Assembly (NCBI GenBank): GCA_963843465.1 | Contig: CAWJKP010000001.1 | Coordinates: 1,054,001 to 1,118,000 of the forward strand | From: CAWJKP01 sp963843465 | GTDB lineage: Bacteria; Planctomycetota; Planctomycetia; Pirellulales; Thermoguttaceae | DNA length: 64,000 nt | Reading direction: 5' to 3' | The notes under the pieces: generated by a model | What the model saw: the letters and a program-made list of their open reading frames with translations, nothing else | The model's database searches: none | What the model was told of the DNA's origin: nothing | Shown here: in pieces, positions 19,490 through 31,026 of the stretch | Numbering within the stretch: position 1 is the stretch's first letter | Layout: each line of letters opens with the position of its first letter | Made by a program: the position numbers and the translations under genes

Positions 19490-20317
19490 ATGTCATTCTT
19501 GATGAGCATGATCGGCGTGGAGACGGAGATGTCGCAGGTCACCGCGGCCCTGCGGGAGTACGCCGAGGGCCTCGAGCCCGAAGTGATCGGCGGCTACCAT
19601 CTGACCTGCTCCGACGAGGCGGAATGGGAGTGTGCCGAGGCCTTCCAGCAGTTTTTCGGCCAGGTGATGCTGCCGGCCTTGAAATCCAGCCGCCGCGCCG
19701 TGTTTCGCACGATCAACCTCGGTGCCCGCTATGAGACGGGGGCGATCCGCATGGCCGACCGGCACTTCAGCCTGCCGATGAGCGACAAGGGCCGCAAGCT
19801 GATCGTGGCCAAGGTCAATTCGCACGTGGCCCTGCGGCAGGCGGGCGGGGAGCCGGAATATGGCTGGCTGGAGCGTTATGGGGTCGAGTCGCCCTGCTGC
19901 GGGGCGCTGGCCTCGGCGGTCGATGAGGAACCCGTCGCCGCCAGCGTCAAACTCCGCAAGCTGCTCCGTTTCGACGGCGCTGATCGGCTCCAGGTGCTCC
20001 GCGATCGGTACGTCGTTCCGCCGCACACCCGCGCGCTTTTGACGGCGATCATCAACGCGCAGATCCAGTCGCTGTTGCTGGCGATCGAGTTGCGGGAGTA
20101 TCGTCCTCACGGGCCGACGACCTTTCTGGTGCTGCCCTGCGTGACGATCAACCGCAGCGGCCCGAACACGGAGCTGGTCGTGGGGCGATTCGTGGTGGAT
20201 GCCACGGGCCCCACGGTCTCGACGCGTTACCACGGACTGGACAACGATCCGGCCCGATATCGCGTCCGCTACGAGCATGGGCGGCTGCACGTGAACGACG
20301 CGCAGTGGACGGGCTGA
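19490..20317 (+). CDS. Conserved-looking protein of unknown function
   Basis: 275 residues from the ATG at 19490, with GGGAG 14 bases upstream; further in-frame Met codons follow, so the start may be later. There is no signal peptide and no membrane span. The sequence is balanced alpha/beta in character (GYHLTCSDEAEWECAEAFQQ, VFRTINLGARYETGAIRMAD) and codon use matches its neighbours, so I take it as real. I do not recognise the family and no catalytic motif is evident. It is monocistronic, between gph and a 680-base repeat-rich gap. Confidence 0.6.
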   Translation: MSFLMSMIGVETEMSQVTAALREYAEGLEPEVIGGYHLTCSDEAEWECAEAFQQFFGQVMLPALKSSRRAVFRTINLGARYETGAIRMADRHFSLPMSDKGRKLIVAKVNSHVALRQAGGEPEYGWLERYGVESPCCGALASAVDEEPVAASVKLRKLLRFDGADRLQVLRDRYVVPPHTRALLTAIINAQIQSLLLAIELREYRPHGPTTFLVLPCVTINRSGPNTELVVGRFVVDATGPTVSTRYHGLDNDPARYRVRYEHGRLHVNDAQWTG

Positions 20318-20333
20318 GCCAGTGCAGTGACGC

Positions 20334-20516
20334 GGGGAGGGGGAAACGCGGGGACGCGGGGAGAAGGAACGGAGCTGCACCCATTGGCCCCGGCGGCCAC
20401 GCCGGCTGTTTGGCACCGAGAATGGTTCGCCCACGGTAGATCCCCGTGTCTCCCCTTCTCCCCTTCTCCGTGTCTCCGCGTCCCCGCGTCCCCGCGTCCC
20501 CGCGTCCCCGCGTCCT
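20334..20516. repeat. GC-rich inverted repeat with an 8-bp tandem array
   Basis: About 20334-20366 (CGCGGGGA-type) is complementary to 20440-20516, which includes five consecutive copies of CGCGTCCC (20477-20516, the last one variant). The whole can fold into a long imperfect hairpin. The rest of the 20318-20994 gap contains no gene I can support; its last 200 bases should hold the nrdJ promoter. Confidence 0.75.
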
Positions 20517-20809
20517 GACCGTCCACCTCCAAGCGTCTCCCCCTCGCCGCGTCCAAAAAAAATTCTGCGAGCCCCGTCGCGAGCCGCTTTCGGCCTCTTG
20601 GCCGGCGACGATTCCCGAACTTCCAACGCTCTCAGCACTTGCGATCGCGGTTGGCTCGCCCAGCGCTACTGATGCTAGCTGGGGGGCAGCGGCGCAAGCC
20701 ATGAAGCAGTCATGGGTTGGGAACCATTCGGAAAAGGTTATTGACCATCGGTTGCAAGTGGGTAGACTTGGACGTTCACGCCCGTATGTTGTGGTTTTGT
20801 TTGCATCGG

Positions 20810-20822
20810 CTACAATATGTAG
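20810..20822. promoter_or_regulatory. Short palindrome upstream of nrdJ, possible NrdR-like site
   Basis: CTACAATATGTAG is a perfect 5-3-5 inverted repeat 170 bases before the nrdJ start. A second AT-rich stretch (GTGCATATAGTGGA, about 20943-20957) lies closer. NrdR boxes are AT-rich palindromes found in tandem before nrd genes; the match here is loose, so this is a guess. Confidence 0.2.
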
Positions 20823-20994
20823 GGATACACGTCGAAATCAGCACCCCTTATGAAAGGGGGTTCCTTGGGCCAGGGAGGGTCGGCTTCGCACACTTTTTGC
20901 TGCTTCCCCGGTGGCCCGCTCGCTGATATCGTATGTGTACTGATGTGCATATAGTGGACAGGATGCCCAAGAGAACCTGTAGAAGGAACGTAAA

Positions 20995-24127
<3,133 letters not shown>

Positions 24128-24171
24128 GGAAACGAGCGCGAGATAATTGCCCTGGCGCGAAACAAAACCGC

Positions 24172-24252
24172 GTACGTCAGGCTTTCCAGCCTGACCTGCT
24201 TGTTCGATGAGGCTTTCCGGCCTGTTCGGTCAGGCTGGAAAGCCTGACGTAC
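24172..24252. repeat. Dispersed palindromic element, GTCAGGCTGGAAAGCCTGAC family
   Basis: Perfect 24-base arms at 24172-24195 and 24229-24252, with a 33-base centre that itself contains a degenerate copy. It lies 45 bases after the nrdJ stop. Confidence 0.85.
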
Positions 24253-24316
24253 TTTCGTGCCGAGGTAATAATTGCCGCGCCGGTCGCTTGCGGTGGCCTT
24301 GACCGGCGTTGGCAGG

Positions 24317-24343
24317 GGGCGGCAAGCGATTGCCGCCCTTTTT
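24317..24343 (+). terminator. Rho-independent terminator after nrdJ
   Basis: GGGCGGCAA, a four-base loop, TTGCCGCCC and then five Ts form a classic intrinsic terminator, the only textbook example noticed in the window. It lies about 190 bases beyond the nrdJ stop, after the palindromic element. Confidence 0.75.
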
Positions 24344-24350
24344 ACTCACT

Positions 24351-24484
24351 GTAGGGTGGGACAAGGCCGCTCTGGCGGCCGCTGGCCCACCAGCAGCGTA
24401 CAGTGGTCGATGGTCATTCGTCAGCGATGGGACCTATAGGACGTATGGGTCTCATAAGTCCTATGCTTCCCATAAGTCCCATAT
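24351..24484. repeat. Cluster of two repeat families before the 24.7-kb gene
   Basis: 24351-24396 is a GTAGGGTGGGACAAG element ending in GGCCCACCAGCAG. About 24431-24484 is an imperfect palindrome of short steps (CATAAGTCCTAT, CATAAGTCCCAT and their complement). Together with the element at 24172, most of the 533-base gap 24128-24660 is repeat sequence. Confidence 0.75.
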
Positions 24485-24660
24485 TCCGCGACCGGATGGG
24501 CAACGTCGTCTTGGAAATGGCCCCGGTGACGACCCCAGCGGCAACGTGAAACATGAGCGAGGGGTAGACGGCTGATCGCCGTCGAACGGACCGGCCGGCA
24601 GTTGTGGCAACCTACCGCCACGGCTGCCGGCTGGCCGGCCCGAGGAAAGGTAGGTTTCTC

Positions 24661-25525
24661 ATGGCGGAAAGCAAAGTCCCCGCTGCAATTCTTCACCACC
24701 CCGACCCGGATGTCAGACAGCTCGCCTTGGCACGGTGGGAGGCGTGCGAGCGCTGCGAGGACTTTGTCCGCGTTTGTCTGGCCGTTTTAGAGAAGCCTCC
24801 CACTGAGAAGTCGCAAGCTGATGCACATGGGAGGGAAATGCTGCGTTCGTTAAGAGCGCTGATTCAGTCCGCTCTATCCGACTGTTTGCTCGCTGGGCAG
24901 GATACGAGCGACCTCCTGGATTATGTCTCAGGGCTGGACGTGGTACAGGCCGCTGTTGATGTTACGCCCGCGGGCGGCGATTTCCGCAACTTTATCGCTC
25001 GGGGGGCAATTGAGGCCGCAACCCCAAAGATGGCGAAATACGTGGAGTTGGCACTGAAGGCCGCAACCCCGAAGGTGGCGGAAGGCGCGAAACCGGTTAC
25101 GCCGGCACCGGCCCTCGACCTTACCGCGGGGCGAAAGTTGTTGGCGGAGGTTGCCGCATTTGCATACGCGACTAAGAAGGAGCTGCTTACCGTTTGCTCC
25201 CGACGGTTAGTCGCGGGCGGTACGCCGCCGGAAGGACAGCGTCCGTCGAGCGCGGGTCCCGGGAACCTCGCAGACGTAGAAGGTGCGCGCCGACGGCCAG
25301 CATACGCCCGGGATCATTTGTGGTTGGACTGGCACGAGCGAGACGAGCTGGGCCCGGCGGGAATTCGTGATCGCTGGAATGACATGTCTGATGAAGAGCG
25401 AAAGACTGCTTCCCCCCGCTTCTTGGAGGATCGGCGGCAAGGATGCAAAAGGGAAGAAGGCGGGTCTTGCGGTCGTCACATCGGCGTTGAAGAAGGCCCG
25501 CAAGGAAATGAACCGGGGATTGTAA
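24661..25525 (+). CDS. Uncharacterised accessory protein, frameshifted near the C-terminus
   Basis: The ATG at 24661 is preceded by AGGAAAGG. The first 255 residues are soluble and helical (HHPDPDVRQLALARWEACER, LLAEVAAFAYATKKELLTVC) and include IRDRWNDMSDEERKTASPRF. At about 25420-25430 one extra base shifts the frame; the other frame finishes GLAVVTSALKKARKEMNRGL and stops at 25525. The corrected protein would be about 287 residues. I associate the RDRW...EER followed by a basic helical tail with accessory proteins of planctomycetes, but I cannot name a domain. The HEAT-like opening suggests a protein-binding role. It sits at the start of the accessory block next to a toxin-antitoxin-like pair. 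Confidence 0.5.
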
Positions 25526-25632
25526 AAGTATCCCCGGTATCCCCGGTCCGATCCCCGCTTATCGTTCCCCGGTCGGTTTCCTTACCATTTCGCATAGTGG
25601 CAACACAACCCCACGTGTGCGAAAGGTAGACG

Positions 25633-25995
25633 ATGACCGACCCTCTCAGCGAAACCAACGTTTTCCTTACCGATGCGGCTCGGTGCCATCGTCGCCGAAG
25701 TGAGGCAACGGTGGACCACGCCTCCATCAACCTCAAAGAGCGGTCCGGTTGGCGCTTCCGGGTCGCCTTTGTGGAGCGCTTCGTGGAAAGCGAATCGGCC
25801 GTACTCTTAGAAGGCAAGAGAATTCTTCGAGGCGGCCGCTTCGCTGTTGTCGTCCTATTCCCGTTAAGGCAAGGGATTTACAACGCCAAGAGCAGGCCGG
25901 GAAAATCCAGAGGAATCCTGCTCCCCTATCAGTCCGCTTCTTGTATTCTCACTAGGAGTCGCTTGCTAATGTTCGCAAAGCGAGGATACCCATGA
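25633..25995 (+). CDS. Hypothetical protein, weakly supported
   Basis: A 120-residue frame with an AAAGG ribosome site seven bases before its ATG. The middle (SGWRFRVAFVERFVESESAV and LRGGRFAVVVLFPLRQG) looks plausible as beta strands, but the last third does not. No family is recognised. It may be a decayed gene or chance. Confidence 0.3.
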   Translation: MTDPLSETNVFLTDAARCHRRRSEATVDHASINLKERSGWRFRVAFVERFVESESAVLLEGKRILRGGRFAVVVLFPLRQGIYNAKSRPGKSRGILLPYQSASCILTRSRLLMFAKRGYP

Positions 25996-26204
25996 GCGTC
26001 GTTTCTTCCGGACATTTTGTCGGTCTTGCCGACGCTGCGAGGCTGTTGGCTCTCGGGCGCGTTGGCAAGCGACCGCACGTCACTTGCACCCCCCGCTGGA
26101 CCGCCTGTGGTTGCAAGGGCATGATGGGGGCTGCGATTATCCGTCCATCCGGGCGCGGCGTGCCACTTAGAGGGAACGTCGCGGTTCATTTGCCTGCCCG
26201 CGGT

Positions 26205-26235
26205 GTTGACAACTGTCAACGGCGGAGGGTATACT
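26205..26235 (+). promoter_or_regulatory. Operator-like palindrome with sigma70-like boxes before the toxin-like gene
   Basis: GTTGACA-AC-TGTCAAC (26205-26220) is a perfect 7-2-7 inverted repeat. It contains TTGACA (26206-26211), and TATACT follows at 26230-26235 after 18 bases. Toxin-antitoxin modules are usually self-repressed from such sites. The geometry is odd: the boxes would start transcription almost at the ATG (26239) while a GGAGGG ribosome site lies within the spacer. Either the promoter is real and the mRNA leaderless, or the boxes are accidental and the true promoter lies upstream. Confidence 0.45.
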
Positions 26236-26238
26236 TCC

Positions 26239-26460
26239 ATGGCTGAGCTACGCCACTCGAATAAGGAGATCCAGAAAGCCATCAAATACGCGCTCGCAAA
26301 GGGCTGGCGGCTGGAAAAAGCCTCAGGGCACGCGTGGGGGAGGCTGTACTGTCCGGCGGGAGAGCGAGGCGGATGTATCCTGTCGGTCAACGGTACGCCG
26401 AGAAACCCCCATGCCATAGCGAGGCTCATTAAGGCCAGGGTCAGCAAGTGCCCCCATTAG
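26239..26460 (+). CDS. Small HicA-like putative mRNA interferase toxin
   Basis: 73 residues, with GGAGGG nine bases before the ATG. The layout resembles HicA toxins: a helix (EIQKAIKYALAKG), WRLEKASGHAWGRLYCP with the His where HicA has its catalytic GSHH, a cysteine-containing strand (GGCILSVNGTPRNP) and a final helix (AIARLIKARV). I know this combination as a conserved gene paired with a larger HTH protein of the kind encoded downstream at 26791, which supports a toxin-antitoxin reading. The HicA assignment is by visual similarity only. Confidence 0.6.
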   Translation: MAELRHSNKEIQKAIKYALAKGWRLEKASGHAWGRLYCPAGERGGCILSVNGTPRNPHAIARLIKARVSKCPH

Positions 26461-26539
26461 CGGCCTTAGCCAAGAATCTTGTGACAAATTGGCGATGCGA
26501 GAGGGATTGGCGAGTGCCTGCCCCGGAGGGGCAACTGAA

Positions 26540-26715
26540 AATAGCCCAGCGATTTATCGCTGGGGGTGAAGGCCGGACACCGCCGCGCGTCCCGTAGGGA
26601 CGCCCGAAGCGCCGTCTGCGGCTGGCCTTCAAGCGTCCCTCCGGGACGCACCTGCATTCGGGGCGCCCGTCTACCCAGCGATAAATCGCTGGGCTATTAT
26701 CAAGCGTCCCTCCGG
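26540..26715. repeat. Palindromic element cluster between the two toxin-antitoxin-like genes
   Basis: Perfect 25-base arms (26540-26564 and 26674-26698) centred on AGCCCAGCGATTTATCGCTG enclose copies of CGTCCCTCCGGGACG-type palindromes; a further copy lies at 26704-26719. It fills most of the 330-base gap 26461-26790, separating genes that would normally be adjacent. Confidence 0.85.
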
Positions 26716-26790
26716 GACGAAAAGGCCGGTCGTGTTTCGAATTAGTTTCATTACTTGTGGCCAGGGCCACCCGGCAGACATGGTATCCCA

Positions 26791-27420
26791 GTGGACCACG
26801 AATTCACGTTGATACTAGCCGGTCCTGTCAAGATCGACCGGCAAACCGAGGACGCTCTCTTCGAGGCTGGTTGCGACGATGCCCTGTTGGGTAGTCGGGA
26901 CGGGGTTGTCTTTCTCGATTTTGCCAGGTCCGCAGACAGCTTTGGCGAGGCGTTGAGCACGGCAATCAGGGATGTGCGGACGGCCGGCTTCGACGTGTTA
27001 AGGGTCGAGCCGGACGATCTGGTGAGCGCCTCCGAGATCGCGCGAAGGACCAAGCGGACTCGCCAGAGCATCCGCCAGTTGAGCACCGGCGCAAGGGGGC
27101 CAGGCGGCTTTCCGCCCCCGTTCGCGGGTCTTAAGAGTACGTCGCCCCTCTGGCGGTGGACGGATATCGCCAAGTGGTTCTCGGACCACAGCATTGGGAG
27201 TCGGAATCGCGCCGCCGCCAACTCCTTCCAGCAGGCAGAGACCATTGGTCGGGTCAATGCGGTCCTTGAGGCCCAAAGGCTTATGCATGGATTGCCCCAG
27301 GTGCGCGTTGTCTGGCAATCTTTACGCCCCGAAACGGCAGACCGCAAGAGAACCACGGCGGTTGTGAACAAACAGCGCGAGTCACATCCGGCAGGTGGCC
27401 GGAGGCGCGGTCGAACTTAG
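26791..27420 (+). CDS. HTH protein with N-terminal HicB-like domain, putative antitoxin
   Basis: About 209 residues from a GTG at 26791; an upstream non-ATG start is possible and no clear ribosome site is seen. The N-terminal 85 residues (FTLILAGPV, ALFEAGCDDALLGSRDGVV, SFGEALSTAIRDVRTAG, VLRVEPDDLV) form a compact alpha/beta domain, followed by an HTH (ASEIARRTKRTRQSIRQL) and SPLWRWTDIAKWF. HicB antitoxins join a partial RNase H-like domain to a DNA-binding domain, so by analogy this would bind the small toxin and repress the promoter. The N-terminal domain recurs as a free-standing protein at 45572-45856. Confidence 0.6.
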   Translation: MDHEFTLILAGPVKIDRQTEDALFEAGCDDALLGSRDGVVFLDFARSADSFGEALSTAIRDVRTAGFDVLRVEPDDLVSASEIARRTKRTRQSIRQLSTGARGPGGFPPPFAGLKSTSPLWRWTDIAKWFSDHSIGSRNRAAANSFQQAETIGRVNAVLEAQRLMHGLPQVRVVWQSLRPETADRKRTTAVVNKQRESHPAGGRRRGRT

Positions 27421-27440
27421 AAGCTCTATGAAAACCTGAG

Positions 27441-27506
27441 CGTGGCGACGGGCAAGAATGCCCATCCTACGGCCGCTGTAGGTTGGGCATTCTTGCCCGA
27501 CGCTGG
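27441..27506. repeat. Palindromic element, GGGCAAGAATGCCCA family
   Basis: Imperfect arms of about 30 bases (27441-27470 and 27478-27506) built around GGGCAAGAATGCCC, directly after the antitoxin-like gene. Confidence 0.8.
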
Positions 27507-27541
27507 ATCTTGGGATTTTGATACAGCTTGTTCACTCCGGA

Positions 27542-28168
27542 GTGCGACCCTTGCCCAACCCGCAACCCCGCCGCCGGCGTCTTGATCGGCCCTCGCTCAA
27601 AGGCTTCGATTTCACGCACCACGTGCGAAGTCTCTGCGAGGACATCGTCCAGCGGGTCCCCGAGTTGAGGCACATCGATCCCGACTACGTGGCCTTCAGC
27701 TTCTGCCAGACCCGCAAGCCCGTCTCCCACGGCATGTATGCCTCGCTGACCCCGTTGCGCTTCGCCGGCGGGCGGACGGAAACCGTCCGCCACGGTCGCC
27801 GCTACGGTATCCAGCGGCTTTGCGACGAGTCGGGCCGGGAAATGCTCTACTTGCTGAACTTCTACTTGCCCCGCTATCTGAACCTCAGCTTGCGCGAAAA
27901 GCTGGTGACGACGATCCACGAGCTCTGGCACATCGGTCCCCGCTTCGACGGCGATCTCCGCCGTTTTGGCGGGCGCTGCTACGCCCACAGCGGCTCGCAG
28001 AAGCGTTACGAGGCCCAGGTCCAACGGCTCACCGATCGTTGGCTCGCCTTGGACCCGCCGCCGGCGCTCTACGAGTTCCTCCGCGACGATTTTGCCACAC
28101 TCATCCGCCGTTACGGGGCTGTCATCGGCCGGAAAATCCCCGCTCCCCGGCTGATCCCGCTGCCGTAG
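27542..28168 (+). CDS. Putative zinc metallopeptidase (HExxH)
   Basis: About 208 residues from GTG 27542; TTG at 27518 or 27551 are other possible starts and CGGAG at 27536-27540 fits the last best. The basic N-terminus (RRRRLDRPSLK) leads to a soluble domain with VTTIHELWHIGP, a gluzincin-like HExxH zinc site, and GRCYAHSGSQKRYEAQV, which may give the third ligand. There is no signal peptide, so it is cytoplasmic. I recognise it only as a metallopeptidase-like protein; the target is unknown. The next gene starts 90 bases downstream on the same strand. Confidence 0.6.
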   Translation: MRPLPNPQPRRRRLDRPSLKGFDFTHHVRSLCEDIVQRVPELRHIDPDYVAFSFCQTRKPVSHGMYASLTPLRFAGGRTETVRHGRRYGIQRLCDESGREMLYLLNFYLPRYLNLSLREKLVTTIHELWHIGPRFDGDLRRFGGRCYAHSGSQKRYEAQVQRLTDRWLALDPPPALYEFLRDDFATLIRRYGAVIGRKIPAPRLIPLP

Positions 28169-28258
28169 TTCGCTGTTGCGGAGCGACTCGGCAGTTTGCA
28201 TAATGAAGCAGGGCAGGGCGAATCATCGAGACCCACTTATCGGGGGATGGGGGGAAGC

Positions 28259-30122
28259 ATGGCGGAAGAGTTCGACCCCTATCTGCACTGGTTGGGAATC
28301 CGCGAGCCTCATCGCCCGCCCAACCATTACCAACTCCTCGGCCTGGCCCCTTTCGAACCAGATCCTTATGTTATCGCCCAGGCCGCCGACCGGCAGATGC
28401 AGTACGTAGGGCAGTTTCAGAACACGGCCTATTCCGCCTGCGCAGCAGATTCTCGGCCAACTGGCGTCGGCCAGGAGTTGCTTGCTGAATCCCCAGACCC
28501 GCACGGAGTACGACGCTTGGCTCCAGGCGGCCTTCTCGGGCCCGGTTGCGACTCCGGCGGCACAAGCTGGGACCGTCGTGGGGCCCGCGGGGCTCCCGGC
28601 GACAGGCTCCGCACCGTTGGCCACCGCGCCCTTGGCCGGGGATCTAGCCGGCAGCGTTTTCGGCCCGGCCGGCAAGCCCAGCCGGCCGGCCCCAGACGCA
28701 GAATTGATTCCCGGCGAGCGAAGCTCGCGAGTCATCGCCGTGGCCATTGTGAGCTTGGTGGGATTGGTGCTGCTGTTGCTGGGACTGATCGTCTTGGTAG
28801 CCAGCCGGCGGGGGCTGCTGGGCGAGCCGGCGCCCCTGGGGGCGCGGATCAACAGCCCCGGGCCCGCGGCCAAGGCCCGGCCGGAATCGCAAGCGCCTGT
28901 CGGCCAGGCCGCGGCGACAGCCGGGCAGCCGGTCGCACCGCCCAAACCCAAAGCGGCATCTTCAGGCCCCGCGTCCGGCGAAACCCCGGCGGTCACCCAA
29001 CCCCCCGCCGAGGTGCCGCCGAAGCCCCCGCCGGACGCGCCGGCTCCGGCGCAGGCCGAAAAGGAGCCCGCAGCGCTCGCGCCGCCGAAAGAGCCCGGGA
29101 AACGCCCAGCGGCGGCCGATGTACGGCCACCGTCCGGGGACAACCAGGTCCCTGGCGGGCCGGCGGATCAGGCGGAGGAGCAGGTGAAGTTGCCCGTTCC
29201 TACGCGAGCCGCCGGCATCCATGCGCGGCAGGAGGTGCGCAAGATCTACCGCGACGAATATGATGCCGCCACGGAGTCGGGGAAGAAGAAGTCGCTGGCG
29301 GAGAAGCTGTTGGCGGTGGGGCTTGAGACCGAGGACGATCCGAACACGCGTTATGCCCTGTTCTATGAAGCCCGGGAGCTGGCGATCTCGGCTGCCGATG
29401 CGAAGCTCTTGCGCAAATCGATCGAGCTGCTGGCGAAGAACTATCAGATCGACCCACTGGAAGAGTTGACCAGGTCCCTGGCCGAGGCGAGCGAGGAGCG
29501 GACGGCCGTGGCGGCCAAGAAGGCCCTGGCGCCTCTGGCCCTGGAGCTGGCCAAGGAGGCGGCGGCCAACGACGACTATGCCGGGGCGGAGCGGCTGGCC
29601 GAGATGGCCAAGGAAATGGCCCAGGGCAAGGACCTGGCGGTCATCAAGCAGGCCGGCGCGCTGTTGGAACGGCTGGCGGCGGGCAAGCAGCGATACGCCC
29701 GTTTCCTCCAGGCCCAGAAGGTCCTGGCGGAGAAGCCCGATGATCCGCAGGCCAATCTTGTCGAGGGCCAGTTCTACTGCTTTTCCAAGAACGACGAGAA
29801 GTCTTGGGCCCGGGGTCTGCCGCTGTTGGCCAAGGGGAGCGACGCGACGCTCAAGGCGCTGGCCGAGGCCGAATTGGCCCGCGGCGGCGACGTTTCCAAT
29901 CCCTCCGAGATGGTCAAACTGGCCGATCTCTGGCTCCAGGGAGCGTCGGTGGTCGACGCATCGCGACGCGCGGACGTGCTGCGCCGCGCCGCCTACTGGT
30001 ACCAGGCGGCCCTGCCCGGTCTGGCGGGCTTCACCAAGACGAGGAGCCGCTGGCGGTTGGAGGATATTCAACAGAAACTGGACGAGCTTTCGGACGCGCC
30101 GCCTGGCCGTCGCAAGCCGTAG
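28259..30122 (+). CDS. J-domain-like N-terminus plus single-span membrane protein, frameshifted
   Basis: The ATG at 28259 opens FDPYLHWLGIREPHRPPNHY and YQLLGLAPFEPDPYVI, the planctomycete version of a J-like domain. A one-base shift at about 28435-28443 moves to the frame AQQILGQLASARSCLLNPQ and TRTEYDAWLQ, which completes that domain. Then come an Ala/Pro/Gly stretch, one membrane helix (VIAVAIVSLVGLVLLLLGLI), a long Pro/Ala-rich linker and a helical domain of about 300 residues (KIYRDEYDAATESGKKKSLA, TPR-like) ending at 30122. The corrected length is about 620. Real J-domain HPD is absent, so co-chaperone activity is doubtful; role unknown. Confidence 0.65.
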
Positions 30123-30623
30123 TCAGGCCAGCGAATTGATGCCTGCGGCCGGATCACTTTGAATGGTGGAGACCTTCTGCAGCCAGTCCAGACGCTGTTG
30201 GATCGTGCTCAGGGATTGCGACTGTGCGGCGGGCAAGGGGCTGCTTTTGGTTTGGGCCGCGGCGGCCGCACCCTGGGCTTTATTGAGCTTCTGGCTATAG
30301 AACTTCACCAGGTCTACCTCTTCGTCGGGTTGGATGCCGCTGGCGTCGAGGTCCGTGCGGATCTGCGACAGGTTCTGGTACTGTGGGTCGCTGATCGTGC
30401 CCGACTGGTGCAACTTCTGCAGCATCTGGGAGAACTGCCGGGGGGTGATCGACGAGATGTCGTACTGCGAGAGGATTTGCCGGAAGGCGGGGGAGGTTGC
30501 GGACGAGGTGGGCTCCGCTGCCGCCGTTTCGGCTGGTTTGCTTTGCAGCGGCTCGGGGCCGTCGTTGCCCTGGCGGACGGTTGGCAGGCCGAGGTAGCGT
30601 GACGAGAGCGTGCTGATCTGCAT
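30123..30623 (-). CDS. Small conserved-looking protein of unknown function
   Basis: 166 residues from the ATG at 30623, with AGGA at a suitable distance; a longer frame upstream is only repeat sequence. The sequence is Gln/Ser-rich, with a predicted helical pair FRQILSQYDISSITPRQFSQ and DLVKFYSQKLN. There is no signal peptide or membrane span. The style recalls planctomycete proteins associated with secretion or motility, but I cannot place it. Its stop directly abuts the stop of the convergent gene at 30122. Confidence 0.55.
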   Translation of the reverse strand: MQISTLSSRYLGLPTVRQGNDGPEPLQSKPAETAAAEPTSSATSPAFRQILSQYDISSITPRQFSQMLQKLHQSGTISDPQYQNLSQIRTDLDASGIQPDEEVDLVKFYSQKLNKAQGAAAAAQTKSSPLPAAQSQSLSTIQQRLDWLQKVSTIQSDPAAGINSLA

Positions 30624-30640
30624 GGAATCGCATCCTGCGA

Positions 30641-30683
30641 GTAGGGTGGGACCAGCTCGCCTGAGCGAGCGCCGGCCCAGCAG
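30641..30683. repeat. GTAGGGTGGGACC element copy
   Basis: GTAGGGTGGGACCAGCTCGC, then GAGCGAGCGCCGGCCCAGCAG: a copy of the family at 24351, 39448, 43938 and 49006. It lies just upstream of the 30123-30623 gene's ribosome site. Confidence 0.75.
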
Positions 30684-30910
30684 TTCTGCCAAGTGTTCCA
30701 GCCGTGAGCAAACGCCGCGCCGCAAGTCGCGGCGGCGTGGACGGCTCCCGTTGGCGCGTCGGAAGCGCCACAACCGCCGCAACTTGCGTAGCAGCCATCG
30801 GGTCCGGGGGAGATCCGCGGCCGCCGAGGGAATCGGCAACTCTTGCCGCACGGCGGGCAATGCCTGCCGGTGAGAAATGGCGCGGCAGAGTGCCAGCCAA
30901 GCCCCTCCCC

Positions 30911-30977
30911 GTAGGTTATGCTTTAGCATTACCTAACGTCTCGTAGAGAAGGATGTTATGCTAACGCATAACCTACC
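30911..30977. repeat. Palindromic element, GTAGGTTATGC family
   Basis: GTAGGTTATGCTTTAGCATTA (30911-30931) pairs with TTATGCTAACGCATAACCTAC (30957-30977) with two mismatches. It sits 50 bases before the GYF_2 gene start. Confidence 0.75.
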
Positions 30978-31026
30978 CGCGTTACCCATCGCTTCATGGT
31001 TGACAAGAGCAGTAGAAGGACGCCTC

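Noticed and set aside
20477..20516. Possible CRISPR array
   Set aside because: Units of 8 bases in direct tandem with no spacers; no cas genes in the window.
20318..20994. Cobalamin riboswitch before nrdJ
   Set aside because: I could not find the B12-box sequence or a supporting fold in the leader; class II reductases need not have one.
25992..26246. 84-codon plus-strand frame overlapping the operator and toxin-like gene start
   Set aside because: No family features; it would read through the palindromic operator and stop within the toxin-like gene.
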